64,000 nt of DNA from Cyanobium sp. N.Huapi 1H5 (GTDB lineage Bacteria > Cyanobacteriota > Cyanobacteriia > PCC-6307 > Cyanobiaceae), in contig NZ_JAGQBH010000001.1 in NCBI RefSeq assembly GCF_024345535.1, positions 310,001-374,000 on the forward strand, in the 5' to 3' direction. Below, piece by piece: positions 14,039 to 22,832 of the stretch (position 1 is its first letter; the number at the start of each line of letters is the position of its first letter). Under the pieces are notes generated by a model, which was not told the origin of the DNA, did not search any database, and saw nothing but the letters and a program-made list of their open reading frames with translations. The translations under genes and the position numbers were made by a program.

Positions 14039-15792
14039 GGGTGCGCTCCCTGTGGCGCAGGGCGGCGCGTCCCTGGTGGCTGGGGGCCCTCGCACTGCTG
14101 CTCGCCGTCGGCCTCTGGTGGCTGCCACCGACCGGGGCGGGTGCCGCCGCCCCGGCCGATGGCAGCGGCACCCGTGGGCCGGGGACGGGCCCGGCCGAGC
14201 CCGCTGGCGTGGTGGCCGCCGGCAGTTTCGAGCTGGCCAAGGTGCGGATCCTCGGCGTTCCCGCCCTCACCGTGGCCTCCCCGGTGGTGGGCCATCAGAG
14301 CGATGCCCCCGACGCCCGGCGCCGCGCCGAGGTGATCGAAGGCAACCTGCGCCTGCTCTACGACCCCGAGCACCTCTGCAGCGAGAGCGAACAGATCGCC
14401 GAGTGGATCCTGGTGCGGGTGCTGGGGGGGAGTGGGGAGGCCTGTGAGCCGTCGCCGATCCAGCGGGTGAGCGGAAGCGCCCCCGAGCAGCTGGTGGTGG
14501 AGCGCCGGCAGTTGCCGGGTGGGGATGTGGTGCTGGAGGCCAGGGTGCCGGAACGGTCCGAACCCCTGCCGCTGCTCACGGTCACCCGGGCCGATTCCAG
14601 CCTCAACGGCGTCAGCGCAATGGCCCTGGGGGAACGCTGGCAGCAGCGGCTGCAGCGCCGCCTGCGCCATGCCCGCCAGGTGATGCAGCCGGCCGATCTG
14701 CGCCGCCGCTGGCAGTTCACCCTCACGGTGCAGCTGGCGCTGGCCCTGCTCACCGCCGCCACCCTCTGGCTGTGGCGCTGGAACCGGGTGCGCTGCGCCG
14801 GACTCATCAGCCGCCGCAGCCCCACCCCTGATCGGGCCCTGGAGCAGCGCCTGCAGATCCACCAGGTCTTCGGGCTGGTGCTGCTCCTGCTGGTGCTGCT
14901 GCAGCTGATGGTCATGCTGGCCCTGGGGGTGATGGCCGTCCCCGGCAAGGTGCCCCTGGGGCTGCAGTTGCTGCTCCAGCCCGTTCATTCCCTGCTCAAG
15001 GTGCTGATGGTGGGGCTGGCCGCCTTGCTGGCGCGCTCCCTCGCCACCTTTCTGCTGCACCAGTGGGCCGACGGCTCCAGGGTGCCGGTGGAGGAGCAGG
15101 CCCGCCGGGAGCAGCGGCACCGCAGCCTGCTGCGGGTGAGCCATCGCCTGATCGATCTGGTCTGCATCCTGGTGGCGGCCGGCTGGATCCTGATCGACAT
15201 TCCCGGGATCCGGGCCGCGTCTTCCTCCCTGCTGCTGGCCGGCGGCGCCCTGCTCGGCGGCCTGGCGCTGGTGTTCCAGGGGCTGCTGCGGGACTTCGTC
15301 GCCGGCCTCGCCGTGCTGATCGAAGACCGCTACGCCATTGGCGACTGGGTGGAGATCGATGGCCTCGAGGGGGACGTGGTGGATGTGGGTGTGCTCAGCA
15401 CCCAGCTGCACTGCTTCGACCACCGGGTGGCCGTGGTCCAGAACAGTGCTTTCGACCGGGTGGTGAACCACACCAAGCTGCGCTCCGGGGAGGAGGTGAA
15501 ACTGCTGATCTCCCACCGCTGCACCTCCATCGGCCAGGCCCTGGCGGTGGTGGCCGAGGAGCTCGCCGCCTTCCACACCGACCCCACCTGGGGACGCCGC
15601 CTGCTGGCTCCCCCCCTGCTGCGGGGCGTCAGTGCCACGGGCCCGCTGGGCATCACCGTGAGCGTTCTGCTCACCACCGTGACCGGCGAGCAGTGGGTCT
15701 GCTCCCGTGAACTGCTGGGGCGTCTGGTGGCCCGGTTCCAGCGGGAAGGGATCCCCCTGGCCGATGGCCTGGAACTGGTCGGGCGGGGCTGA
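14035..15792 (+). CDS. MscS-family mechanosensitive ion channel
   Basis: 585 residues from a GTG overlapping the moaB stop (GTGA). A cleavable or anchoring hydrophobic start (about 10-32) and a periplasmic domain of about 200 residues come first. Transmembrane helices follow at about 235, 280, 320 and 380, with the last pore-lining helix SLLLAGGALLGGLALVFQG running into the MscS beta domain (VEIDGLEGDVVDVGVLST). It releases solutes on hypo-osmotic shock. The large N-terminal domain makes it a longer, YbdG/MscM-like member. Coupling to moaB is unexplained. Confidence 0.9.
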   Translation: MRVRSLWRRAARPWWLGALALLLAVGLWWLPPTGAGAAAPADGSGTRGPGTGPAEPAGVVAAGSFELAKVRILGVPALTVASPVVGHQSDAPDARRRAEVIEGNLRLLYDPEHLCSESEQIAEWILVRVLGGSGEACEPSPIQRVSGSAPEQLVVERRQLPGGDVVLEARVPERSEPLPLLTVTRADSSLNGVSAMALGERWQQRLQRRLRHARQVMQPADLRRRWQFTLTVQLALALLTAATLWLWRWNRVRCAGLISRRSPTPDRALEQRLQIHQVFGLVLLLLVLLQLMVMLALGVMAVPGKVPLGLQLLLQPVHSLLKVLMVGLAALLARSLATFLLHQWADGSRVPVEEQARREQRHRSLLRVSHRLIDLVCILVAAGWILIDIPGIRAASSSLLLAGGALLGGLALVFQGLLRDFVAGLAVLIEDRYAIGDWVEIDGLEGDVVDVGVLSTQLHCFDHRVAVVQNSAFDRVVNHTKLRSGEEVKLLISHRCTSIGQALAVVAEELAAFHTDPTWGRRLLAPPLLRGVSATGPLGITVSVLLTTVTGEQWVCSRELLGRLVARFQREGIPLADGLELVGRG

Positions 15793-15835
15793 TCAGGGTG
15801 GGCGCGGGTACGGTGGGGCCTGCGCTGGAAGGTTC

Positions 15836-16327
15836 ATGGCTGCAGCGACGCCGGACCACGAGACCTTCATCCGCCAGGCGATTCAGCTGTCACGAAAAGC
15901 CGCCATCGATTACGGCACCGGCGGGGCCTTCGGGGCGCTGATCGTCAGGGATGGCGTGGTCATCTCCCAGGGGATGAACCGTGTCGTGGCCAGCCACGAT
16001 CCCACCTGGCACGGCGAGATGGAGGCGATCCGGCTGGCCTGCATCACCCTGCAGAGCTTCAAGCTGCCCGGCTGCATCCTCTACACCTCCGCCGAGCCCT
16101 GTCCGATGTGCATGGCCACCTGCTACTGGGCCGGCATCGAGGAGGTGTATTACGCCGCCAGCGTGGAGGACGCCCTCGAATACGGCGACTTCGACGATCG
16201 TCCGATCTACGAGCAGCTGGCCCTGCCGAAGGAGCAGCGCTCGATCCGGCTCACCCAGGTCCTCCGGGAGGAGGCGGTGGAAGTGTGGAAGGAGTACCAG
16301 GCCAGGCCCGACCGGGTTCGCTACTGA
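15836..16327 (+). CDS. Nucleoside deaminase, guanine deaminase-like
   Basis: 163 residues from the ATG at 15836-15838. Cytidine-deaminase fold with zinc motif WHGEMEA (His and catalytic Glu) and PCPMC (two Cys). The spacing and the segment LYTSAEPCPMCMATCYWAGI match Bacillus-type guanine deaminase rather than the tRNA adenosine deaminase TadA. It probably converts guanine to xanthine in purine salvage and nitrogen recycling, in keeping with urease and nitrate genes in this chromosome. No signal peptide. Confidence 0.85.
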   Translation: MAAATPDHETFIRQAIQLSRKAAIDYGTGGAFGALIVRDGVVISQGMNRVVASHDPTWHGEMEAIRLACITLQSFKLPGCILYTSAEPCPMCMATCYWAGIEEVYYAASVEDALEYGDFDDRPIYEQLALPKEQRSIRLTQVLREEAVEVWKEYQARPDRVRY

Positions 16328-16356
16328 GACCCCCGCGGCTCCGAGGGGATGGGGGC

Positions 16357-17019
16357 TCAGGTGCTGGTGGCGGGCAGGGAGCGGAACAGCAGCAGCAGCA
16401 GCCCCAGGCTCGCCAGGATCGCCGTCAGCGTGAGCCGCTGGCCACGCCGGCTGCCGGTGCCCTCCAGCCACGGCCGGCACAGCCGGCTCACCCAGGGCAC
16501 CAGCCACCAGCCGGTGAGGGCCACGCTGCAGACATTGGCCAGCAGCAGGCCGCTGGGACCATCCAGCGGCAGGGACCGGAGCAGCACCCGCAGCACCTCC
16601 ACGGTGGGGTAGAGCACCAGCAGCACCAGCAGGTTCACCTTCCAGACGGGCACCCGGCGGCGCACCGCTTCCCCCAGCCAGCGGGCATAGCCGTCCCAGT
16701 CGCCGTCGCCCGCATAGCGGTAGCCGCCGCGCTCGGCCGGGTTGAGCAGGTTCCGCCGCTCCGGGCTGTCCATCCAGCCCAGGAAATCGGCCAGGGACGC
16801 GAAGGTGAGCGCCGATTCGTAGAGCAGCTCACCGTTGTCGGCCTGGCCCAGGGACCTGGGCAGGCTTTCCTCGACGAAGCCCGGGTAGCCACGGGCCGCA
16901 GTCCGCAGCCGTTCCTCCAGCTCCAGGAAGCCGGTTCGGGCCGCCGGCGCGACGCGATGCAGGAACCTGTAGTGGAAGGGGGGGCCCGGCACGTCGGGAC
17001 TGGATCGCGTCGGAGGCAT
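16357..17019 (-). CDS. ABM-domain protein with C-terminal membrane segments
   Basis: 220 residues. The first about 110 form a dimeric ferredoxin-like domain of the antibiotic-biosynthesis-monooxygenase type (HYRFLHRVAP, then ARGYPGFVEESL and SLADFLGWMDSPER). The C-terminal half has two or three hydrophobic segments, starting KVNLLVLLVLYPTVEVL. Fusions of this kind are common in cyanobacteria and proteobacteria and have no proven function. It is the first minus-strand gene after the deaminase, and is convergent with it. Confidence 0.75.
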   Translation of the reverse strand: MPPTRSSPDVPGPPFHYRFLHRVAPAARTGFLELEERLRTAARGYPGFVEESLPRSLGQADNGELLYESALTFASLADFLGWMDSPERRNLLNPAERGGYRYAGDGDWDGYARWLGEAVRRRVPVWKVNLLVLLVLYPTVEVLRVLLRSLPLDGPSGLLLANVCSVALTGWWLVPWVSRLCRPWLEGTGSRRGQRLTLTAILASLGLLLLLFRSLPATST

Positions 17020-17084
17020 CGCAGCGGCACCGGGGCCGGCTCACCTTGGGGCATCCTCCGGGGGAGTGCCACGCGGGGGCACCC

Positions 17085-18629
17085 TCAGGCCGCCCGCAAC
17101 CAGCGATGCCGCGCCCGGTCACTGAGGTCCTCGCCGGCCAGGGTGAGCAGGGCGTAGGCCGCCACCAGCGCCAGCAGCTGGTCCCAGGCGAAGGAACTGA
17201 GGCTCTCCAGCAGCTGGCTGCCCAGCCCGGTTGCCCCCACCAGACCCACCACCACCGATTCCCGCAGGATCACATCGGCCCGGTAGGCGCCGTAGGCCAG
17301 GTACGGCCGTGCCAGGGCGCTGAAGCGGCCGTAGAGCAGGGCCAGCCGCGGCCCGCTGCCGGCGCAGGCCAAGGCCTCCTCGGCCGCCGGGTCGGTGGCG
17401 TCCGCACTCTCCAGCAGCAGCCGGCCCAGCACCCCCAGGTTGTGGAACCCCAGGGCCAGGGCGGCGGTGATCACCCCCGGCTCCAGCACGAACAGCAGCA
17501 GCAGGGCGGTGAGGGGCGGCGGCCACAGGCGCCCCAGGGCCCAGAGCAGCCGCAGCCCCTGCCGGGCCCAGCCCACCGGCGCCACCACCAGCAGCAGCAA
17601 CGGCGCCAGTCCCACCGCCAGGCTGGCCGCCAGGGCGGTGAGCAGCAGGGTGCCGCCCACCAGCCGCGGCCAGGGGAGGGCCCAGGTGGCGGCCCAGTCG
17701 CCGCCGCCCAGGCCTGGCAGCGGCTGCCAGTTGAGCAGGGCCGCCGGATCCACCCCCAGGCTGCGCCCCACCAGAACACTGAGGGGCACCAGGGCCGCCA
17801 GGGCCAGCAGCATCTCGCGGCTGCGTTCGCCCACCCCCCGCCGCGCCAGCACGAACCTGCCGGGCACCAGCCAGCGCCGCCGCAGCAGGCTGATGCCCGC
17901 CTCCAGGGCCAGCATCACCGCCAGCAGCAGCCACAGGCCGCTCCAGAGTTCATGGAACTGCAGCGACTGGAGCGTGAGTTTGAGGTCGGTGCCCAGGCCC
18001 CCGAGGCCGAACACCCCCAGCAGGGTGGCGCTGCGCAGGGCGCACTCCAGCCGGTAGCCGCCGTAGCTGAGCACCCCCGGCAGCAGGGCCGGCCCCAGGG
18101 CCGTGAGCAGGGCGGCCGGCGCCGGGGCGCCCGCCGCCCGCAGGGCCTCCAGGCCGGTGGTGGGCAGGGCATCGAGCAGGTCGGACAGCACCCGGGCCAC
18201 CAGGGCGCCGAAGGGCAGGGCGATCGCCAGCACCGCCACCGCCGGCTGCAGCCCCACCAGCTGGAGCAGCAGCAACCCCCAGATCAGCTCATGGATCGCC
18301 CGGGGCAGGGCCAGCAGGCGGCGGATCAGCTCCGCCAACATGGTGCTGCCCGTCAGGGTGCGCCACACGGTGCGGGAGCTGCACACCCCCAGCAGCAGGC
18401 CGAGCACCAGGCTGCCGGCCCAGCCCAGCAGGGCCATGCCGACCGTCACCGCCAGCCCCTTCAGCAGCGAGGCGAGCACCACCGGATCCAGCGACGGGGT
18501 CACGGCCGCCAGGGCGAAGGTGCCGATCAGCTCCCAGCCGCCCCCGTGCACCAGCGGCGGCAGCAGGACGGCCAGGGGCACCAGCACCAAGGCCGGCAGC
18601 AGCATCAGCAGCGGCGGCGCCGGTTTCAA
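17085..18629 (-). CDS. phnE: Phosphonate ABC transporter permease, duplicated
   Basis: 514 residues, about twice the single PhnE length, with two permease halves of the BPD type. Each half has an EAA-like cytoplasmic loop: EALRAAGAPAPAALLTALGP near residue 165 and EEALACAGSGPRLALLYGRF near 425, the latter leading to VILRESVVVGLVGATGLG, a typical PhnE ending. It forms the membrane channel for phosphonate or phosphite uptake with PhnC and PhnD. Its start overlaps the phnC stop by four bases (ATGA), so translation is coupled. Confidence 0.9.
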   Translation of the reverse strand: MKPAPPLLMLLPALVLVPLAVLLPPLVHGGGWELIGTFALAAVTPSLDPVVLASLLKGLAVTVGMALLGWAGSLVLGLLLGVCSSRTVWRTLTGSTMLAELIRRLLALPRAIHELIWGLLLLQLVGLQPAVAVLAIALPFGALVARVLSDLLDALPTTGLEALRAAGAPAPAALLTALGPALLPGVLSYGGYRLECALRSATLLGVFGLGGLGTDLKLTLQSLQFHELWSGLWLLLAVMLALEAGISLLRRRWLVPGRFVLARRGVGERSREMLLALAALVPLSVLVGRSLGVDPAALLNWQPLPGLGGGDWAATWALPWPRLVGGTLLLTALAASLAVGLAPLLLLVVAPVGWARQGLRLLWALGRLWPPPLTALLLLFVLEPGVITAALALGFHNLGVLGRLLLESADATDPAAEEALACAGSGPRLALLYGRFSALARPYLAYGAYRADVILRESVVVGLVGATGLGSQLLESLSSFAWDQLLALVAAYALLTLAGEDLSDRARHRWLRAA

Positions 18630-19396
18630 GGGGCCGCGCCGGGGGGGGTGCCCCCATAGAGGTCTGCCAGCAGGTCGGGGGTCACCTGGCCCACCGGCCC
18701 GTCGAACAGCACCCGGCCGTCCTTGAGGCCCACGGCCCGATCGAAGCCCTCGAGCAGGTCGGGGCGGTGCAGGCTCAGCAGCAGGGCCCGGGGCGCCTCG
18801 GCCTGGGCCAGCAGCAGGGCCAGCAGCTCGCCGGCCAGGCGCGGATCGAGGCTGGCCAGGGGCTCATCGGCCAGCAGCAGGGTGGGCTCCTGGCGCAGCA
18901 GCCGGGCCATCGCCACCCGCTGGCGCTGGCCGCCGGAGAGGGCCGTCACCGGCTGCTCCAGCAGGGCCGGATCCAGATCCATCGCCCGCAGGGCCGCCGC
19001 GCAGGCCTCGGTGTCGAGCGGCAGCAGCAGGTTGAGCACGGCCCGGGGCCAGCCCCAGCGGGCCAGGCGGGCGGCATTGAGGTTCTGCTGGACGGTCAGC
19101 TCCTCGATCAGGCGCAGGTCCTGCCAGAGGGTGCCGATGCGGGCCTGCTGGCGCCGCCGGCCGCGGCGGGAGCGGGCGGGGGGCTGGCCCTCCCAGAGCA
19201 CCGTGCCCGCCGCCGGCGCCAGCAGGCCGTTGGCCACCGCCAGCAGGGTGCTCTTGCCGGCGCCGCTGGCCCCCAGCAGCGCCACCCGCTCCCCGGGGGC
19301 CAGGCTCAGGTCGACGTCCTCCAGCCGGGGCCGGCCGCGGCCGGCCACACGGACGCCCCGCAGCGCGAGCACGGCGGTGGCGGGGCCGGCGGCCAT
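18626..19396 (-). CDS. phnC: Phosphonate ABC transporter ATP-binding protein
   Basis: 256 residues. Walker A GASGAGKST near 40, Q-loop at LWQDLRL, signature SGGQRQRVAMARLL, Walker B TLLLADEPLASLD and H-loop SLHRPD are all intact. The family is read from the PhnE partner and the length. It powers import of phosphonates in phosphorus-poor water. The solute-binding protein PhnD is encoded on the same strand 3.4 kb upstream, separated by ChaN-PDZ and three plus-strand genes. Confidence 0.9.
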   Translation of the reverse strand: MAAGPATAVLALRGVRVAGRGRPRLEDVDLSLAPGERVALLGASGAGKSTLLAVANGLLAPAAGTVLWEGQPPARSRRGRRRQQARIGTLWQDLRLIEELTVQQNLNAARLARWGWPRAVLNLLLPLDTEACAAALRAMDLDPALLEQPVTALSGGQRQRVAMARLLRQEPTLLLADEPLASLDPRLAGELLALLLAQAEAPRALLLSLHRPDLLEGFDRAVGLKDGRVLFDGPVGQVTPDLLADLYGGTPPGAAP

Positions 19397-19524
19397 GGAG
19401 GGCGGGAAGCACTTAGGTCCGATCCAGATTGCCAGCCGTCAGGCCGGGGCCCGTTGGCGCGTCAGGCCGGGGGGAACCCCAGCAGAATCAACCCAACGCC
19501 CCTGTCCTGCGCCCGCAGCCACCG

Positions 19525-19896
19525 ATGACCTCCTCCAGTGGATCCAGGCCCTCGCTCCTCGACGGCATCGCGCGCCTGCTGCTGTGCCTGGTGTTCCTCC
19601 ACGCGGTGATCGGCAAGCTGACCGGCTTCGGCGCCGTGGCCGGGATGATCGCCGGCCGGGGCATCCCCCTGGCACCGGTGCTGCTGGCGGCGGCCGTGGC
19701 CCTGATGGTCGTGGGGTCGGTGCTGGTGATCAGCGGCGTTCGCGCGCGGCTCGGGGCGATCCTGCTGCTGCTGTTCCTGGTGCCCACCACCCTGCTGTTC
19801 CACAACGATGTGGCCGACCCCCAGGAGCGGATCGCGCTGCTGAAGAACCTCTCGATCATGGGGGGCCTGCTGCTGGTGGCCGAACGGCGCCCCTGA
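19525..19896 (+). CDS. DoxX family membrane protein
   Basis: 123 residues from the ATG at 19525-19527. Four hydrophobic segments, beginning GIARLLLCLVFLHAVIGKLTG, whose late HAVIGKL resembles the DoxX/SURF4-like signature; the loop between segments 3 and 4 carries HNDV. DoxX-like proteins are inner-membrane proteins linked to thiol stress or quinone chemistry in a few bacteria, otherwise of unknown role. Divergent from phnC. Confidence 0.8.
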   Translation: MTSSSGSRPSLLDGIARLLLCLVFLHAVIGKLTGFGAVAGMIAGRGIPLAPVLLAAAVALMVVGSVLVISGVRARLGAILLLLFLVPTTLLFHNDVADPQERIALLKNLSIMGGLLLVAERRP

Positions 19897-19987
19897 ACGG
19901 GCCAGACCGCGACCCCACGCGACGCCGGGGCCAGGCTGGGCGAGCATGGCCGGGCGGCATCCTCCCCCTGGCGACCGGTCCGATCCC

Positions 19988-20896
19988 ATGGTCTTCGCGT
20001 CCCCCCGCTCCTACATCCTTCTGTCGGTGGCGGCGGCCGTGGCCACCATCGTGCTGAAGACGGCCGCCTGGCGCTACACCGGCTCGGTGGGCCTGCTCTC
20101 GGATGCGATGGAATCCGGGGTGAACCTGGTGGCGGCCCTGGGGGCCTTCTGGGCCCTGAGCCTGGCGGCCAAGCCGGCCGACCGCACCCATCACTACGGC
20201 CACTTCAAGGCCGAGTACTTCTCCAGCGGCCTGGAGAGCGTGCTGATCGTGCTGGCCGCCCTGGCGATCATCCACTCCGCCGTGGGGCGTCTTCAGCACC
20301 CGGAACCGCTGGAGCAGCTGGGGCTGGGCATGGCCCTCTCCCTGGTGGCCACCCTGCTCAACGGCGTGGTGGCCTGGGTGCTGCTGCGGGCCTCCCGCCA
20401 CTTCCACTCGATCACCCTGCGGGCCGATGCCCACCACCTGTTCACCGACGTCTGGACCTCCTGCGGCGTGCTGCTGGGCATCGGCCTGGTGAAGCTCACC
20501 GGCCAGACGATCCTCGACCCGATCATCGCCATCGCCGTGGCGCTCAACATCACCCTGACGGGCTGGAATCTGCTGCGGGAGACGGCCACCGGCCTGCTCG
20601 ACCGCTCGCTGCCCATCGACGAACAGGAGAAGCTGGAGGCGCTGCTGGCCTCCCATGAATCGGAGGAGATCCGCTTCCATGCCCTGCGCACCCGGGTGGC
20701 GGGATCGCGCCGCTTCGTCGCCCTCCACGTGCTGGTGCCGGGCCGGTGGACCGTGCAGGCCGGCCATGACCTCTGCGAGCGGCTGGAAGAGGAGATCGCC
20801 GTCGCCCTGCCCCGCAGCGATGTGCTGACCCACCTCGAACCGATCGAGGACCCCAAAGCCTGGGAGGACCAGGGATTCCGCTGGGAGGAGGGCTGA
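19988..20896 (+). CDS. Cation diffusion facilitator (CDF) transporter
   Basis: 302 residues from the ATG at 19988-19990; an upstream in-frame ATG at 19946 would add 14 residues with no transmembrane character. Six transmembrane segments are expected. The metal-site motifs are GLLSDAMES in helix 2 and DAHHLFTDVWT in helix 5, each giving an Asp and partner, with HHYGH in the loop after helix 2. The cytoplasmic C-terminal domain begins near residue 205. CDF proteins export Zn2+, Fe2+ or similar by proton antiport. Confidence 0.9.
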   Translation: MVFASPRSYILLSVAAAVATIVLKTAAWRYTGSVGLLSDAMESGVNLVAALGAFWALSLAAKPADRTHHYGHFKAEYFSSGLESVLIVLAALAIIHSAVGRLQHPEPLEQLGLGMALSLVATLLNGVVAWVLLRASRHFHSITLRADAHHLFTDVWTSCGVLLGIGLVKLTGQTILDPIIAIAVALNITLTGWNLLRETATGLLDRSLPIDEQEKLEALLASHESEEIRFHALRTRVAGSRRFVALHVLVPGRWTVQAGHDLCERLEEEIAVALPRSDVLTHLEPIEDPKAWEDQGFRWEEG

Positions 20897-20940
20897 GCCC
20901 CATACGATCCAGCCAGCCGTCACACCGACTCCCCGTTCCC

Positions 20941-21606
20941 ATGGCCACCGTTCTGATCACCGGCACCAACCGCGGCATCGGACTGGAGTACTGCCGCCAG
21001 CTCCAGGCCAGGGGCGACACGGTGGTGGCGGTCTGCCGCACCCCGTCGCCGGAACTGCAGGCCCTTGGCGTGCGCATCGAGGCGGGGATCGACCTCACCG
21101 ACGGGGCCGCCATCGACGCCCTGGTGGAGCGACTCGATGGCCTGCGCCTCGATGCCCTGATCCTCAACGCCGGGATCCTGGAGTCCACCAGCCTGGGGGC
21201 CCTCGACGCCGAAAGCCTGCGGCGCCAGTTCGAGGTGAACGCCATCGCCCCGCTGCGGCTGACGCGGGCCCTGCTGGGCCATCTGGGCGAGGGCGCCAAG
21301 GTGATCCTGATGACGAGCCGCATGGGCTCGATCGACGACAACGGCTCCGGCGGCTCCTACGGCTACCGGATGTCGAAGGTGGCGCTCAACATGGCCGGCA
21401 AGTCCCTGGCCATCGACCTGCGCCCCCGCGGCATCGCCGTGGCCCTGCTCCACCCCGGCCTGGTGAGCACCCGCATGACGGGCTTCAGTGCCCAGGGCAT
21501 CAGCCCCGAGGAGTCCGTGCGCGGCCTGCTGGCCCGCATCGACGCCCTGACCCTGGAGACGAGCGGCACGTTCTGGCACGCCAACGGCCAGGTGCTGCCC
21601 TGGTAG
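20941..21606 (+). CDS. Short-chain dehydrogenase/reductase
   Basis: 221 residues. NAD(P)-binding TGTNRGIGLEY at the N-terminus, LNAG at about 76-79 (the NNAG motif equivalent), and the catalytic Ser ... YGYRMSKVALN Tyr-x-x-x-Lys. It belongs with the C-factor-like small SDRs. Substrate unknown. It is convergent with the ChaN-PDZ gene, 15 bases apart. Confidence 0.9.
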   Translation: MATVLITGTNRGIGLEYCRQLQARGDTVVAVCRTPSPELQALGVRIEAGIDLTDGAAIDALVERLDGLRLDALILNAGILESTSLGALDAESLRRQFEVNAIAPLRLTRALLGHLGEGAKVILMTSRMGSIDDNGSGGSYGYRMSKVALNMAGKSLAIDLRPRGIAVALLHPGLVSTRMTGFSAQGISPEESVRGLLARIDALTLETSGTFWHANGQVLPW

Positions 21607-21621
21607 GGCCGGAGCGGGCAC

Positions 21622-22716
21622 TCAGGGGCCCGGTGCCAGGGGCAGGGCCAGCTGCAGCTCCAGGCTCCGGCCGCCCCGCTTGATGCGCAGGCCGAGGGGC
21701 CGGCCCACAGGGTGCGCGGCCACCCGCTCGATCACCTGGCGGGCGCTGCTCACCGGCTGGCCGTCGATCGCCGTGATCCCATCGCCGACCCGCAGGCCGG
21801 AGCGCTCCGCCAGCGAGCCGGGGGCCACCTGGCGGATCTCCACCCGGCCGCCGTGGGTTTCCAGGTAGACCCCCAGCCGCAGGCCCGCCGGCGGTGGCGT
21901 CAGCACCCCGAACACCGCGGTGGCCAGAGCCGGCTGCAGCGCCGCGCAGTCGAGGTTGTCGTCCCAGGGCAGCAGCCAGGCCGCCTCCGCCAGGCCCAGG
22001 GCCCGCAGCTGCTGGGGCACGCCGTGGCCCCCGGCCAGGTGGCCGTTGCCGATCAGGGCCACCACCGGGGCCCCGGGGCGCCGGCGGCGCTGCTCGGCGA
22101 TGGCCTCGGCCATGGCCCGGTCCCACAGCAGCTGGCTCTCCACGAAGCGGCCGAAGGAGGGGTCCTCCGGCCCCGGCAGCCCCTGGCCGCTGCTGGGCAC
22201 GAAGGGATGGTGTCGCCAGAGCCGGTGCAGCTGGGCCCGGTAGGCCGCGCTGGCCGGCGCCGGGCGCCCCACCCCCTCCCGCTCGCTGACGGGCACCGCC
22301 GCGAACCCCTCGGCCCGCACCCGCCGCACCAGCCGGCGCTCCACGTTCAGGGCCAGCAGCGGCACGCGCCGGTCGCGGGCGAAGCGCAGGATCGGCAGGT
22401 AGAGATCGACGTCGTAGCCCCAGATGGCCGGCCAGTCGAGGGCGTCGAGGAAGGCGCGCTCCTCCAGGGCCCCGGCCACCCAGCGGTCGAGCACTGGCTG
22501 CAGCCGGCGCGGCACCATCTCCAGGCCGAGGCTGAGGCCAGGGCTGCGCTCCTGCAGCGCCCGTAGGGTGGCCAGCTGCCAGCGGTGGTGGGCGGCGCTG
22601 TCGTGGCGCTCCCCCAGCAGCACCACCGGACGCCGGGCCAGGCGATCCAGCAGGTCGCCCGCCGCCACGGTGCGGGGACCGGCAGCGCTGGGCTCCACCC
22701 AGGCGCCGGCGGGCAC
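21622..22716 (-). CDS. ChaN/haem-binding-uptake domain protein with C-terminal PDZ
   Basis: 364 residues from a GTG at 22714-22716. Residues 15-255 form a ChaN-type (Cofac_haem_bdg) domain with VVLLGERHDSAAHHRWQ and VVALIGNGHLAGG, the motifs holding the haem-proximal residues. A PDZ domain follows at about 275-355 (SLAERSGLRVGDGITAIDG). Upstream in the same frame, 40 codons read like a signal peptide or lipoprotein leader ending AAASAC, but the only candidate start there is a CTG at 22834-22836 overlapping the phnD stop. The mature protein is probably periplasmic or membrane-anchored. It is co-transcribed with phnD. Confidence 0.8.
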   Translation of the reverse strand: MPAGAWVEPSAAGPRTVAAGDLLDRLARRPVVLLGERHDSAAHHRWQLATLRALQERSPGLSLGLEMVPRRLQPVLDRWVAGALEERAFLDALDWPAIWGYDVDLYLPILRFARDRRVPLLALNVERRLVRRVRAEGFAAVPVSEREGVGRPAPASAAYRAQLHRLWRHHPFVPSSGQGLPGPEDPSFGRFVESQLLWDRAMAEAIAEQRRRRPGAPVVALIGNGHLAGGHGVPQQLRALGLAEAAWLLPWDDNLDCAALQPALATAVFGVLTPPPAGLRLGVYLETHGGRVEIRQVAPGSLAERSGLRVGDGITAIDGQPVSSARQVIERVAAHPVGRPLGLRIKRGGRSLELQLALPLAPGP

Positions 22717-22832
22717 ACAGGCGCTGGCGGCCGCGGGCCCCGGCGCCCCCAGCAGGGCGGCCAGGCCCAGGCCCAGCCCGGCGGCCCCGGTGCCGCGGCC
22801 GTGCCCGAGGCGGTTCCAGCGGCCGAGGCGGA

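Noticed and set aside
17046-18659. A 537-codon Gln/Gly-rich plus-strand frame
   Set aside because: It mirrors the hydrophobic codons of phnE on the other strand.
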